From: Crossiella equi | Lineage (GTDB): Bacteria; Actinomycetota; Actinomycetes; Mycobacteriales; Pseudonocardiaceae | Direction: 5' to 3' | Assembly: GCF_017876755.1 (NCBI RefSeq) | Contig: NZ_JAGIOO010000001.1 | Coordinates: forward strand, 5,937,786 to 6,001,785 | DNA: 64,000 nucleotides | In this document: positions 46,546 to 54,897 of the stretch, piece by piece | Layout of the letters: each line of letters begins with the position of its first letter | Numbering within the stretch: position 1 is the stretch's first letter | The notes under the pieces: model-generated | What the model saw: only the letters and a program-made list of their open reading frames with translations | Told to the model about the DNA's origin: nothing | Database searches by the model: none | Program-made: the position numbers and the translations under genes

Positions 46546-48634
46546 GCTCCGTCCGTCGCCGATCCAGAGCGCGCCGGAGATCAGCAACCGAGACGCCACG
46601 GCGGTTAGCCGTCTCGCCCGTATCGGGGTCTGTGCCCCACTTTTGTTCCGTGCTAATGCCGTACTGGCGTAGGCGGTTAGCGAGTTGCGTCGCCGCTGTC
46701 TTGCTGTCCAACTCGGTCCAGTCCCGGTACAGCTCTGGCCGGAGTGCAGCGAGCCGTCGAATAATCACCGTGCTCCACAGAAAATCCGCTCCCTGAGTCA
46801 CCGCGTAGGCATCGGCCAAAAACGTGTCCACGGTCGGTGTGGTGGTGTCGGCATCAGCCGCAAAGCCGCTCACAACCCCATGCTGCTCGCGGATTAGCTT
46901 GGCGCGGGCTACGACTTTGTCTGCGTCTACGGCGTCGAGATAGACCCCGCGTACGGTCATCGGCTCGGTAGCAACACCCACCACAAGGGCTATACCTAGA
47001 TCTGCCTTGCTAAATGCGGTGGCGCGGAAACCGGCGCTGTACATGCCCGGCCCTAGCGTCATGTCGTTTTCGCGGTGGCCAAACACCTTGAGGGCGATAC
47101 GCACTGCTGCGTTGGAGCCGATCGCGGGCGGGATACTGTCCGCGTCGGGGCGTTGTGTTGCCAGGATAACGATAATCCCGACGGCGGGTCCTCGGCGGAC
47201 GAGATCGGCCACAATCGACGCTAGCTCAGGTCCATAGGTCGAGTGGTCAAACCAGCGTTGGCACTCATCGACGGCCAACACAATGGGATGTAGGCCGAGG
47301 GTGGGATTAGCTGCCAGCTCAGGGGTTACCTTGCTGTCCGGGCAGATATCTCGTGGCAGGCCATTGATAATCTTGGCCCGCCTATCCAACTCCTGTTGCA
47401 GCGCGCGCACATCAGCTAGGCCGTAGGCGATGTCCTCATCGCTGACCCCGGATCGGTAGCGGTGCGCTACCGGCTTGATGGGGGCCAAATCGCCGGTTCC
47501 TTTAAGGTCAATGGCGTGGATCTCAGTCCGCCAATCCAAGGCCGCGATCAACAGAAGATGGCGCAACCACACGGTTTTGCCCATGCGCGGGATCGCGCCG
47601 ATGACAACTGATGTGAACATGAGGGTGAGGGACACCCACCGGCCGCGCGGGTCAGTCCCAATCGGTGCCGGGCTGAAAACATCAGCCGTGCCAACGGTTT
47701 CTAACGGCCAGGGGGGTGGGGTGACGGTGATCATGTCTTGATCGCCGACCCAGAGGCAGAGCCGTCCAGGGTGGACGGACGGCACTGGCTCTGGCCAGAC
47801 GCAGCCGAGGGGACGGCCTAAGGCTCCGGCGAGTCTTACTCGGCGTTCGATGACGTCTCCGGCGACGACTCCGGCGGGTAGGTCGATGTCGGCCCGGTAG
47901 CCCTCGGCATCCCTGGTGATCGGTGCGGCAAATCCGATCGCGTGCGGGTTTTTGGTCAGGGCGCTGGAGATTCCTGGCACCCCGATCGCCGCCAGAGCGG
48001 TGACGATGACGTCTGAGGTGATCCGCCGATAGGTGGCGGCCACCACGGCCCGAGTAGCCACAGGCTGATCTTGGGGCACACCGGCCGCGCCGACCGCTAA
48101 GCCGACCAGCAGCACACCTACGGCGAGCTGGACCGCCGATGCGTGCACCACCGCCAAGGCCAGCGCAGGCAATCCGACGAGTAGGACGGCCAGGGCGAGC
48201 AGGCCGCGACGACGCACCCGCCGATCACGCTGCACCGCAAGCTTGAGATAGCCGTCAAGTTGCCCGGAATCTTGGCCCGCTGCAACGCGAATCGGCCGCG
48301 CCTCCAGATCGAACAGCCACCGGTAGATGGCGATCAAACCCCGCTTGGCACCGGCGGGGATGCGGCGCAGTAGCCGTCCACAGTAGAGCGGCAGGCGGGC
48401 CAGGTGGTAGCCGGTGGCGTGCGTCCACCGTCCGGCGGTGTGCCGGATCGCAGCGCGCACGGTGCACCAGGATCGCAGCCATGGCGCGATAATCGGCCTG
48501 CGCTGCCCATCGACGGTCGCTGTCCGAGCCACGCTCGGCGGACCCGCTGGAGGCGGATCGACGGGCACAACGGCAGCACTGTCCGATGTGGACTCGTCGG
48601 AGCCTGGTATTAGGGGTGTGTCATCGCTACTCAT
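46535..48634 (-). CDS. TraB/FtsK-type DNA translocase for conjugal transfer
   Basis: 699 residues from the ATG at 48634; the frame is open upstream without a better start. N-terminal Pro-rich tail, then two to three hydrophobic helices (about 150-200), then a P-loop ATPase with Walker A GAIPRMGKTVW (about 370) and Walker B PIVLAVDECQRW (about 463), RecA-like sensor ILATQRPDAD. C-terminal winged helix region (about 625-695; LANRLRQYGIS, SVADLRRALDRR). This is the domain order of TraB/TraSA proteins that move double-stranded DNA between mycelia. The repeat cluster just downstream may be its target. Confidence 0.88.
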   Translation of the reverse strand: MSSDDTPLIPGSDESTSDSAAVVPVDPPPAGPPSVARTATVDGQRRPIIAPWLRSWCTVRAAIRHTAGRWTHATGYHLARLPLYCGRLLRRIPAGAKRGLIAIYRWLFDLEARPIRVAAGQDSGQLDGYLKLAVQRDRRVRRRGLLALAVLLVGLPALALAVVHASAVQLAVGVLLVGLAVGAAGVPQDQPVATRAVVAATYRRITSDVIVTALAAIGVPGISSALTKNPHAIGFAAPITRDAEGYRADIDLPAGVVAGDVIERRVRLAGALGRPLGCVWPEPVPSVHPGRLCLWVGDQDMITVTPPPWPLETVGTADVFSPAPIGTDPRGRWVSLTLMFTSVVIGAIPRMGKTVWLRHLLLIAALDWRTEIHAIDLKGTGDLAPIKPVAHRYRSGVSDEDIAYGLADVRALQQELDRRAKIINGLPRDICPDSKVTPELAANPTLGLHPIVLAVDECQRWFDHSTYGPELASIVADLVRRGPAVGIIVILATQRPDADSIPPAIGSNAAVRIALKVFGHRENDMTLGPGMYSAGFRATAFSKADLGIALVVGVATEPMTVRGVYLDAVDADKVVARAKLIREQHGVVSGFAADADTTTPTVDTFLADAYAVTQGADFLWSTVIIRRLAALRPELYRDWTELDSKTAATQLANRLRQYGISTEQKWGTDPDTGETANRRGVSVADLRRALDRRRTEPPA

Positions 48635-48791
48635 GAGATCGAACCTCGCTGAAGTTGTTGGTGAGCAAGCAGAAATCGGGTGGCGCCACTGCGCGGTGTG
48701 GATCGTCCACAGTGGTGCCGGGGAGGTGGCCGCGGTGCCCCGCGGGGCACAGGCCGGCGGGCACCGGTCCGAGGAAAACCCCTTGGTACTA

Positions 48792-49001
48792 CTAGGGTTT
48801 GGGTTGTGGATCGTCGGTTGTGGACGATCCGGACTCCGGCGCGGACTGCTGGCGGTGCAGATTCCGGGCCACCTCAAGGATAATCTGGGCCATCAGGTCG
48901 ACATCAGGGTTACGGCGAAGATCAGTACGTACCCGGATGCGGTACCGATACTGGTCCCTACCCACGGCCAGCCACCTTGGCTCCGTGGGCAGCGCGAGCA
49001 C
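48792..49001 (-). CDS. Small unknown protein of the element
   Basis: About 69 residues from a GTG at 49001 (an ATG at 49034 would lengthen it). Contains WLAVGRDQYRYRIRVRTDLR and an amphipathic helix LMAQIILEVARNLHRQ. Overlaps the 3' end of the upstream small gene by 44 bases in another frame, a common arrangement in transfer modules. No family recognised. The 157 bases between its stop and the TraB start show no gene. Confidence 0.45.
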   Translation of the reverse strand: MLALPTEPRWLAVGRDQYRYRIRVRTDLRRNPDVDLMAQIILEVARNLHRQQSAPESGSSTTDDPQPKP

Positions 49002-49203
49002 GGCTACGCGCAACAAACGCCACCACGCGGGCACGATCAGCAGCAGTAGCCGAGACCACGGCTAGCAGCTCGTATGCCGCTGCTTTGCGCATCTGCCATT
49101 GAGCCCAGCTCCGTGCAGGGGCGGCAATGTCGGGCATGGTGTCGTACACGTCGCGCAGCAGCTCGCACACCAGGGCGGTGATAGACGTTGCGGGGTAAGG
49201 CAT
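48958..49203 (-). CDS. Small helical protein of the element
   Basis: About 81 residues from the ATG at 49203. Mostly helical and Ala/Arg-rich (ITALVCELLRDVYDTMPDIA; QWQMRKAAAYELLAVVSA). Not recognised. Divergent from the GntR gene at 49355, so it probably starts the transcript that runs into the TraB gene, and the GntR protein may control it as KorSA-type regulators do in pSAM2-like elements. Confidence 0.5.
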   Translation of the reverse strand: MPYPATSITALVCELLRDVYDTMPDIAAPARSWAQWQMRKAAAYELLAVVSATAADRARVVAFVARSRARAAHGAKVAGRG

Positions 49204-49341
49204 TGCGGTCCTCCGTCGAGAGTGGACAGCCGGGAAATCCGGCCTACCACTCACCGTACGGACGCAGCACAAAACGCCTAGAGCCGTTGGAGCGACACAA
49301 CAACCGCGTATGGTGTGTATGGCGTATACGGCGCTGAGGCG

Positions 49342-49355
49342 TACAATCGTTGCTA
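49342..49355 (+). promoter_or_regulatory. -10 element giving a probable leaderless GntR mRNA
   Basis: TACAAT at 49342-49347 lies seven bases ahead of the ATG at 49355, so transcription would start at or next to the A of the start codon. No ribosome-binding site is present in between. Upstream, GTATGG occurs twice with a nearby GTATAC palindrome (about 49307-49328), a possible operator for the GntR protein itself. Confidence 0.55.
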
Positions 49356-49726
49356 TGACTCCAGATCGACGAGCTACGAGGGTGGCCTATCAGCGGATCG
49401 CCGCCGAGCTACGACACGACATCATCACCGGCCGCTACAAGATCGGCGAAAAGCTGCTGTCGTATAAGGAGATTGCCCGCGCTGAGGGGGTGTCGGTGGC
49501 TACCGTGCAAGCCGCTATCGGCGTGCTGGTGCAAGAGGGCTATGTGGAGACTGAGCCCAGCCTAGGTGCGTGGGTGGTCCAGGCTGGGCATCAGTCCACG
49601 AAGGACGCCTCACGGCAAGCAGTGGCAGAACTTGAAGCGCGCCTTACCTTTTTGGAGTCCGAGGTTCGGACGCTTCGCGCGGCTGCGGAATCGTCAGCTC
49701 GTCCAAGACGTCGTAGAGGTCGGTAA
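49355..49726 (+). CDS. GntR-family regulator, KorSA-like
   Basis: 123 residues from the ATG at 49355. N-terminal winged helix of GntR type (AYQRIAAELRHDIITGRYKI; SYKEIARAEGVSVATVQAAI; GYVETEPSLGAWV, residues 9-75), then a predicted coiled coil (ELEARLTFLESEVRTLRAAA) instead of an effector domain. Short GntR proteins of this kind repress transfer genes in actinomycete elements. Faces the small-gene/TraB operon, the likely target. Confidence 0.85.
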   Translation: MTPDRRATRVAYQRIAAELRHDIITGRYKIGEKLLSYKEIARAEGVSVATVQAAIGVLVQEGYVETEPSLGAWVVQAGHQSTKDASRQAVAELEARLTFLESEVRTLRAAAESSARPRRRRGR

Positions 49727-49847
49727 CAGCGGTCACCAAGTCTCCGGCGCGGTCGCGGGCACGCTCTAGGCGTTCCTGCGTCTCCGGGTCGGTTGGCGAT
49801 ACATACTTCATGCCGTCCAGGATGCGGCGCGTACGTCGCGTCGTCAT
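49644..49847 (-). CDS. Small coiled-coil protein, possible
   Basis: 67 residues from the ATG at 49847. Basic start (TTRRTRRILDGMKYV) and a heptad-like helix (ETQERLERARDRAGDLVTAV, then YDVLDEL). It overlaps the 3' end of the GntR gene on the other strand by 83 bases and lacks a clear ribosome-binding site, so it may not be expressed. Confidence 0.4.
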   Translation of the reverse strand: MTTRRTRRILDGMKYVSPTDPETQERLERARDRAGDLVTAVTDLYDVLDELTIPQPREASEPRTPKR

Positions 49848-50250
49848 AGCGTTTCGTGGCCCTTCACTGACTAGGGCAGCCCCCGCAACGCCACTGTCTA
49901 CAGTGGACGCTCTGCATATTGACTGACCTAGATGTACACAGCACCAACCGACCAAGTGGCGAAACGACGAAAAGCCACTGGGACGGAGCAACAAACGCGC
50001 GCAGCCTTACGGCATCCGGCTCAGCCGGGGGTGTGGTGCGCGCCACGTACTGCCAGCGCTACGCGATGCCGCACCAGGCGGCCAGGTGTCGTTGCACGGG
50101 GTCACCTCCGGTACCTGTGTGATGGGCCTAGCACTCAAGGTAACCGGCATGTGTCCAGTAAGGACAGACTCGCAAGCTGAGATTTTGCCAAGAAAAGACA
50201 AGATCTTGGAACATTCCGTTAGACACTGCCGCCTGACCGTCTGCTAGGTG
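49848..50250. other. Element intergenic region
   Basis: No supported gene in about 400 bases. The right part has an AT-rich patch (50178-50215) with the inverted repeat CCAAGA (50189-50194) / TCTTGG, which may end transcription of the minus-strand gene that stops at 50251. The left part is a plausible promoter zone for the small gene at 49644-49847. Confidence 0.4.
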
Positions 50251-50694
50251 TCACTCTGCTACACCCCGGTCTGTGCTGTTGCGCTGCGCGCGAGGGTCTG
50301 GTTTTCCTTGATCTTTATAGGGCCTGTGCGGATCGTCCACACCCAACCACGTACACACCTCGGACAGGCTCACAGATTGCCCTTGCCGTGCAAGGGTTTG
50401 CCACCACACCACCGGTAGCGGAGACAAGATATACGTTGCCAGGCCAGGCAAAACCCGGCATGGCTGGCTAAGTCCGAACCGGCCAGCGCACCCGGAGCAG
50501 CGGCCGTAGTCGTCGATCGGATGGCCAGCCAGCACAGCCGCCACATAACCCGTGGTGCGCAACAGTGCCCGCCGGAGTGGTTGTGAATCTTGTTGCGGCA
50601 CAGCGGTTTCCGCCGCCTCTAGGGCGGCTAGGGTGGTGTCGATCCACTCGCGCAGCTTGCGGTAGTCGCCTACCGGGGTGCGTCCGGCGCTCAT
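50251..50694 (-). CDS. Element protein with Cys-rich knuckle
   Basis: 147 residues from the ATG at 50694, four bases overlapping the upstream stop. Helical N-terminus (LREWIDTTLAALEAAETAVP), then a single zinc-knuckle-like segment CSGCAGRFGLSQPC (about 78-91) and a C-terminal region that reads like a DNA-binding fold (VSLSEVCTWLGVDD). Family not recognised. Third gene of a three-gene operon (51304 to 50251). Confidence 0.6.
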   Translation of the reverse strand: MSAGRTPVGDYRKLREWIDTTLAALEAAETAVPQQDSQPLRRALLRTTGYVAAVLAGHPIDDYGRCSGCAGRFGLSQPCRVLPGLATYILSPLPVVWWQTLARQGQSVSLSEVCTWLGVDDPHRPYKDQGKPDPRAQRNSTDRGVAE

Positions 50695-51107
50695 AGCGCC
50701 CACAACTTGACCGTGGGGCAGGGCGGGCCGTCGATCAGTGCCCGAATGTCCACAATGGATGGACCGGCGATCACCGCGATGGTTGCGCGGGCGGTCAGTC
50801 GCCGGTAGTGCCGATCGATCACGGCGGGTACCGGTGACAGGTGATAGATCGTGGGCAGGATGATCACGCCCACGGCGGGCAGCTCGGCGACGTCCGTTAC
50901 GGCTGTGAGTCCTGGTCCGGGGTGGGCGGTGTCGGCTGGGCTGGCATCTCCGGCGATGGTGGCCAGGGTGTAGCCGTGGCGCTGGCCCCAACCGCTGATC
51001 ACCGCCCGCCAATAGGTGGCCCGCTGCGGGCTGGTGGCGGCGGTCCGGTAGTAGCCGACTGCCCACCGTGGCCCCGGGCCGGTGACGGTGACGCGCTCCC
51101 GACACAT
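50691..51107 (-). CDS. Resolvase-fold-like protein lacking the catalytic serine
   Basis: 138 residues from the ATG at 51107. The pattern WAVGYYRTAATSPQ ... ISGWGQRHGYTLATIAGD ... VGVIILPTIYHLSP follows the strand-helix order of the serine-recombinase N-terminal domain, but the usual RVS nucleophile position reads RTA. If the resemblance is real it is a non-catalytic resolvase relative. Middle gene of a coupled trio. The similarity is by eye only. Confidence 0.5.
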   Translation of the reverse strand: MCRERVTVTGPGPRWAVGYYRTAATSPQRATYWRAVISGWGQRHGYTLATIAGDASPADTAHPGPGLTAVTDVAELPAVGVIILPTIYHLSPVPAVIDRHYRRLTARATIAVIAGPSIVDIRALIDGPPCPTVKLWAL

Positions 51108-51109
51108 GA

Positions 51110-51304
51110 TCAGGCGTCCAAGGCGCGGCAGGCGGCGCACACGGTGCGGCAGGGCCAGGCCGCGCCGCAGACCCGGCACAGGCCGGAGTCAAGGGGGGCG
51201 TGCAGGAGCAGGGCTGCCACTGCGAGTGCCCGCCACCGACCCAAAGCGGCGGTTACCTCAGCCGAGGTGAGCGAGCTGGCTAGCGGGGTGGCAGGCGTGG
51301 ACAT
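51110..51304 (-). CDS. Small zinc-ribbon protein of the element
   Basis: 64 residues from the ATG at 51304. An Ala-rich helix (LTSAEVTAALGRWRALAVAA) is followed by CRVC, a CRTVCAAC knuckle and the stop, enough for one zinc site. It starts the operon that continues into 50691-51107 and 50251-50694. No family recognised. Confidence 0.55.
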   Translation of the reverse strand: MSTPATPLASSLTSAEVTAALGRWRALAVAALLLHAPLDSGLCRVCGAAWPCRTVCAACRALDA

Positions 51305-51551
51305 CGGCGACTCCCTGGGCGCTGGGCTGGGCGGCACTCAGGCCCGGGACGGGGATAGCCACCGACCGTCTGTCGGGGGGCCAGCAGTGATCGGCGGATG
51401 AACACCGGACCTGAGCGCCGCACCTACCGTCGGCTCGGCCTGTGGTGGTGGGCGAGCGATGCCCACCACCACCCACACGCACCCACCACCAGCGCCGCAA
51501 CCACAGATAGGCTGGTGTGCAGAGACATCCCCGGACCGGGACCGGTGCACC

Positions 51552-52793
51552 GTGGCAATTGATGCTGTGGCCCAACGCAAATCCCTTACCGACGCACTCG
51601 CAAACGCGGTGCGCCAAACCGGGATCACGCACGAAACCCTAGGCCGCGCAACAGGTTATAGCCGCTCCCACATTTCCAAAGTACTCGTCGGAAAAAATGT
51701 GCCTCCACGTGATTTTTGGGTTACCGCGGACCGCATTCTAGACGCCCGCGGAACGCTTATTGATGCGTACGATCAGTACGAGGCTGCAAAACATGCACCG
51801 GTACACCAACAATCCTCAGCACTCATACTACCGGGCTTAGACGACGGCACCGAACATGAGCTAGAAGCGCTGGAGCTACTGCGCCGCCTCGAACGATGCG
51901 ACGTGGGCGAAAAGACCTTGACCGGCCTAGAAAAAGCGGCGGATGCGCTCGCTATCGCCTACAGCCATACCCGGCCTGATGCGCTCCTATCCCCGGCCCG
52001 CCGATACCTGACCTACATTGATCGCCTGCTAGGCGAGCGGGCCAGCCTGGCGCAGCACCGGCGACTACTCGTCGCCGGTGGCTGGGTTGCGTTGATGGGC
52101 GCGACACTGGCTATTGATCTCGATCGTTCCGGGCTCGCGGCAACGTATCTTGACATTGCCGACAGCATGGCAGGAGATGCCGAACATCCCGAAATTCGCG
52201 CCTGGGCGCGGGAAACGCGCGCGTGGGAGATGCTAACCAACGGCGATTACCGTACGGCGCTGCGGACATCATACGAGGCGATAGCGCTAGCCCCCGTCGG
52301 GTCCTCGGCGCAAGTACAAGCCACCGCGCAAGCAGGGCGCGCACTCGCCCGCCTGGGCAATAAGCGTGACACCGTAACGGTTATTGAGCGGGTACACGAG
52401 CTGTCCGACATGCTCACGCCACACAAACCGTTGGCGCATCACTACCAATACGACGCCACGAAAAAATTAGCTTACACGGCAACGACTTTGGCTTGGGCTG
52501 GTGACCCAGCGGCCGAGGGATACGCGCGGGAGATTATCCGCGAGCTAGGTCCGCTCAATGGGGATCGCTGGCCCCGGCGCGTGATTGCAGCTCACCTGGA
52601 TTTGGCGCGCACGCTGGTTGTATCGGGCCAAATCGACGAGGCGGCAACGCATACACACGCCGCGATTAGTAGCGGCATCGTGCCTAGCAACCAGTGGCGG
52701 GCACAGGAAATCGTTACAGCGGTGGAGAAACGCGGCGCGTCCGTAGCGCAAGACTTGAGAGACGCTTACGAAGCCATGCGAAAAAGCCACTAA
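51552..52793 (+). CDS. XRE regulator with C-terminal helical repeats
   Basis: 413 residues from the GTG at 51552; an in-frame ATG at 51459 would add a low-complexity His/Pro leader. N-terminal HTH (about 12-60; LANAVRQTGITHETLGRATG, then SRSHISKVLVG) and about 300 residues of TPR-like helices (for example AGGWVALMGATLAIDLDRSG and ARALARLGNKRDTV). This layout is common in regulators of actinobacterial mobile elements and signalling-peptide receptors. Lower GC than the host. Divergent from the trio ending at 50251; convergent with the DUF397 gene. Confidence 0.82.
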   Translation: MAIDAVAQRKSLTDALANAVRQTGITHETLGRATGYSRSHISKVLVGKNVPPRDFWVTADRILDARGTLIDAYDQYEAAKHAPVHQQSSALILPGLDDGTEHELEALELLRRLERCDVGEKTLTGLEKAADALAIAYSHTRPDALLSPARRYLTYIDRLLGERASLAQHRRLLVAGGWVALMGATLAIDLDRSGLAATYLDIADSMAGDAEHPEIRAWARETRAWEMLTNGDYRTALRTSYEAIALAPVGSSAQVQATAQAGRALARLGNKRDTVTVIERVHELSDMLTPHKPLAHHYQYDATKKLAYTATTLAWAGDPAAEGYAREIIRELGPLNGDRWPRRVIAAHLDLARTLVVSGQIDEAATHTHAAISSGIVPSNQWRAQEIVTAVEKRGASVAQDLRDAYEAMRKSH

Positions 52794-52807
52794 CCCCAGA
52801 GTGGCTT
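52784..52807. terminator. Bidirectional terminator between convergent genes
   Basis: Stem AAGCCACT (52784-52791) with AGTGGCTT (52800-52807), eight-base loop, A-run on the left and TT on the right. It begins inside the last codons of the XRE-helical repeat gene and lies just before the DUF397 stop. Confidence 0.7.
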
Positions 52808-52816
52808 ATCGTCTTG

Positions 52817-52999
52817 TTAGTTGTTTTTGAATTGGTCAACAAAAATCTTCCAGTTGGCGCGCGAGAAGGCTAAGCAAGAGCCTTGCTTGTTTTTCGAGTC
52901 GCGGACACGCATTGATAGCTTATAGTCGAGACACTCTACGCAGTGTTCGCCCGGGTTGCTTCGTAGACTCTTACGCCAGGTCTGCTGGATTTTCTTCAT
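52817..52999 (-). CDS. DUF397 protein
   Basis: 60 residues. Matches the DUF397 pattern: WRKSLRS near the start, CVECL, VRDSKN and a short C-terminal helix beginning W (NWKIFVDQFK). DUF397 proteins pair with DUF5753 HTH proteins; here the start overlaps the DUF5753 stop by 29 bases. The pair has been described as toxin-antitoxin-like and as developmental regulators in Streptomyces. Unusually Lys-rich for this host. Confidence 0.88.
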   Translation of the reverse strand: MKKIQQTWRKSLRSNPGEHCVECLDYKLSMRVRDSKNKQGSCLAFSRANWKIFVDQFKNN

Positions 53000-53861
53000 T
53001 GGCTTTTAGTAGTTCCTTGCGGATGATGTTGATGCTAGATATCGGATCTAGGGCTACGTCCTGGATTCTTTGTACGATTTTGCGCAGAACCCCAACTTCT
53101 TCGCTGTCGTCGATGTAGACAGTTGGCCCGTATGCGGCGTGCGAAAACCCAAGGTCTGAAATGCCACGGCCGAAATTCATTACGGTTATTCCGCCGCTCA
53201 GTACAGGTATTCTCTCTAAATCGTTAGGTTCGACTAGGCTAATCGTCAAATTGGGATATTGGTCGTGCAGTTTGAGCAAGTGTCTTAGTTGGTCCCTCTT
53301 GGTATTGACATTACGAATGTCTAGTGCATCGCGCGTAAATGCGATGCTCAATCTTTTTGATGGTTGTAGCACTACCTTTTGGCGCTCCAGGCGAAATTCT
53401 ATGCGATCCTCAACCAATGAATCGTCGTCCCAAAAAATGCCGTAACCAGACTGCATGATGGCGCGCATATATGCTTGCGATTGAAGCAATCCAGGCACAA
53501 TTCCGGATTCGAACGAGTAAATTTCTGTTGCGGCAGCTTCGAGATAGGCGCGCCTCTGGAATGAAGCGGGTAGAGTATCTGTGTAGCTTTTATGCCGCGA
53601 CTTGAAACTTTTCTTTCGTGCTCGTTCTCCTACTTTCATGATTGGATCTCGATCGACTTCGGGCACGTCCAGGTAGTCAAGAATCCGCGCGAGTTCGTCG
53701 GCTTGTAGTGTGGCGGTCCCCTTTTCAATCTTGCTGACTTTCGATATGTCCCCCTTATTGAGAAGCTTGGCGACCTCTGCTTGTGTGCGTCCTCTACTCG
53801 TGCGGTAAGTCTGTAGGGTCGCTCCTAGTTGACGTCTTTCGACCGTTTGTTCTGTCGCCAT
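52971..53861 (-). CDS. DUF5753 (Scr1-type) helix-turn-helix protein
   Basis: 296 residues. XRE HTH at the N-terminus (LGATLQTYRTSRGRTQAEVA, about 13-60) followed by the DUF5753 domain (about 100-285), including YSFESGIVPGLLQSQAYMRA and VEDRIEFRLERQ. Partner of the overlapping DUF397 gene. Base composition is close to half A+T, in strong contrast to the surrounding host DNA, so this block was acquired separately from the element backbone. Confidence 0.9.
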   Translation of the reverse strand: MATEQTVERRQLGATLQTYRTSRGRTQAEVAKLLNKGDISKVSKIEKGTATLQADELARILDYLDVPEVDRDPIMKVGERARKKSFKSRHKSYTDTLPASFQRRAYLEAAATEIYSFESGIVPGLLQSQAYMRAIMQSGYGIFWDDDSLVEDRIEFRLERQKVVLQPSKRLSIAFTRDALDIRNVNTKRDQLRHLLKLHDQYPNLTISLVEPNDLERIPVLSGGITVMNFGRGISDLGFSHAAYGPTVYIDDSEEVGVLRKIVQRIQDVALDPISSINIIRKELLKANEENPADLA

Positions 53862-54105
53862 ATCTCCTCCTTATCGTTCCTCTGTTACTTGCTAAACGAT
53901 GTTCGCGGCATTTGGTGCAAGCAGTCTGCGATTTAACAATTACCCTATTGGGTTAATGACGCATCGCATGTTTGCAACTACTTTGTGTTCTACGGGCAGA
54001 AAGTAGCAACATTGCAACTTGTTGCCTGCGGTACGACCTCGTTTCATTTATCCACACGATCAGGTTAACGGGGCGTGCCCTAACTCGGGGCTAGGAGGGC
54101 ATTTA
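53862..54105. promoter_or_regulatory. AT-rich divergent promoter region of the cargo block
   Basis: Lies between the DUF5753 gene and the three-small-gene operon. Holds ATTACCC-tatt-GGGTTAAT-type dyad symmetry (53938-53956) and a cluster of GCAAC/GTTGC repeats (53971-54026), including CTACTTT with AAAGTAG. These are good candidates for binding by the DUF5753 HTH protein. The strong AGGAGG site at 54093 sets the next start. Confidence 0.5.
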
Positions 54106-54375
54106 GTGAGTGCTACGGGTATCACCATTAGTCGAGTAATTGCTATCGATCGATCTTGCGTGCAACGGTACGACTTGAGTGGAGCCTATGGGCGATTGCA
54201 TCTAGGGGACCCGGTTCAAGTAACGATCGTATTTGACGACTACGAGACCGCAGGCAATACGATTAACGCCTTGACTGGTTTGGCTATTGACGAGATAGAT
54301 AGCCGCATTCTTCGACATTTACAACTTGGCTTTTCAGTCTCTCTTGATGATCCTGACGCTAGCGAAGAGGTGTAA
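54106..54375 (+). CDS. Cargo protein 1, unknown
   Basis: 89 residues from the GTG at 54106, chosen for the AGGAGG site seven bases upstream. Predicted beta-rich start (ITISRVIAIDRSCVQRYDLS) and a C-terminal helix containing LTGLAIDEIDSRILRHLQ; acidic end (DDPDASEEV). No family recognised. First of three small low-GC genes in one operon, divergent from the DUF5753/DUF397 pair. Confidence 0.65.
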   Translation: MSATGITISRVIAIDRSCVQRYDLSGAYGRLHLGDPVQVTIVFDDYETAGNTINALTGLAIDEIDSRILRHLQLGFSVSLDDPDASEEV

Positions 54376-54379
54376 GCCT

Positions 54380-54574
54380 GTGTGCAAATCAGACGTGACT
54401 GTGGCAGCGTGGATTGGGAATGACGACGGCGTCAAGTGGCGGCCCTACAAGGATTCCATGCTTTTGAGTGTTGGTGACTGCGTCGAATTGTGGTTTACCC
54501 ATATTGGGTTTGATAATTTTCTCGATCGAATGGAAGAAGTGGCTGCCAGTTCAGATGAATTTCATGACAACTAG
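54380..54574 (+). CDS. Cargo protein 2, unknown
   Basis: 64 residues from the GTG at 54380, five bases after the previous stop with GAAGAGG upstream. Sequence includes VAAWIGNDDGVKWRPYKDSM and a Trp/His segment VELWFTHIGFDNFLDR; acidic C-terminus. No family recognised. Tight spacing on both sides supports a real co-translated gene. Confidence 0.62.
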   Translation: MCKSDVTVAAWIGNDDGVKWRPYKDSMLLSVGDCVELWFTHIGFDNFLDRMEEVAASSDEFHDN

Positions 54575-54583
54575 GGAGCGGTA

Positions 54584-54799
54584 GTGAATAAATCAAAAGT
54601 TGTTGTGTGTGAGTTGACTGTAAAGTCTAAGCTGGATCGCTCAATTGTTGATGGCAAAGTGCAAGTTGTCCTGCCGGGCGGGCGGATAGTTTTGTGTTTC
54701 GAGGATCAGCCGTCTATTGCGGCGATTCAGGTGCAGCTGACTAGGTCGATTCTAGATCTCATAGACGTTGAGATAGAGGATATTAAGCGGGTGGCATAG
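54584..54799 (+). CDS. Cargo protein 3, unknown
   Basis: 71 residues from the GTG at 54584 behind GGGAG. A beta-strand start (KSKVVVCELTVKSKLDRS) and a C-terminal helix LTRSILDLIDVEIEDIKRV, reminiscent of the helix in cargo protein 1. No family recognised. The operon ends at the palindromic terminator 54818-54847. Confidence 0.62.
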   Translation: MNKSKVVVCELTVKSKLDRSIVDGKVQVVLPGGRIVLCFEDQPSIAAIQVQLTRSILDLIDVEIEDIKRVA

Positions 54800-54817
54800 A
54801 GGCCGTAGAGCAACGTG

Positions 54818-54852
54818 AGGGCCGGGTAGCGATCGCTACCCGGCCCTTGGTG
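54818..54852 (+). terminator. Terminator of the cargo operon
   Basis: A perfect 30-base palindrome, left arm AGGGCCGGGTAGCGA at 54818-54832, followed by T-rich sequence. It ends the three-gene operon and also isolates it from the integrase HTH segment that reads toward it. Confidence 0.8.
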
Positions 54853-54897
54853 TTTGGTGTTAACTGGCTTTTCGTCGTACGCCGCTGTTTTCGGGTT

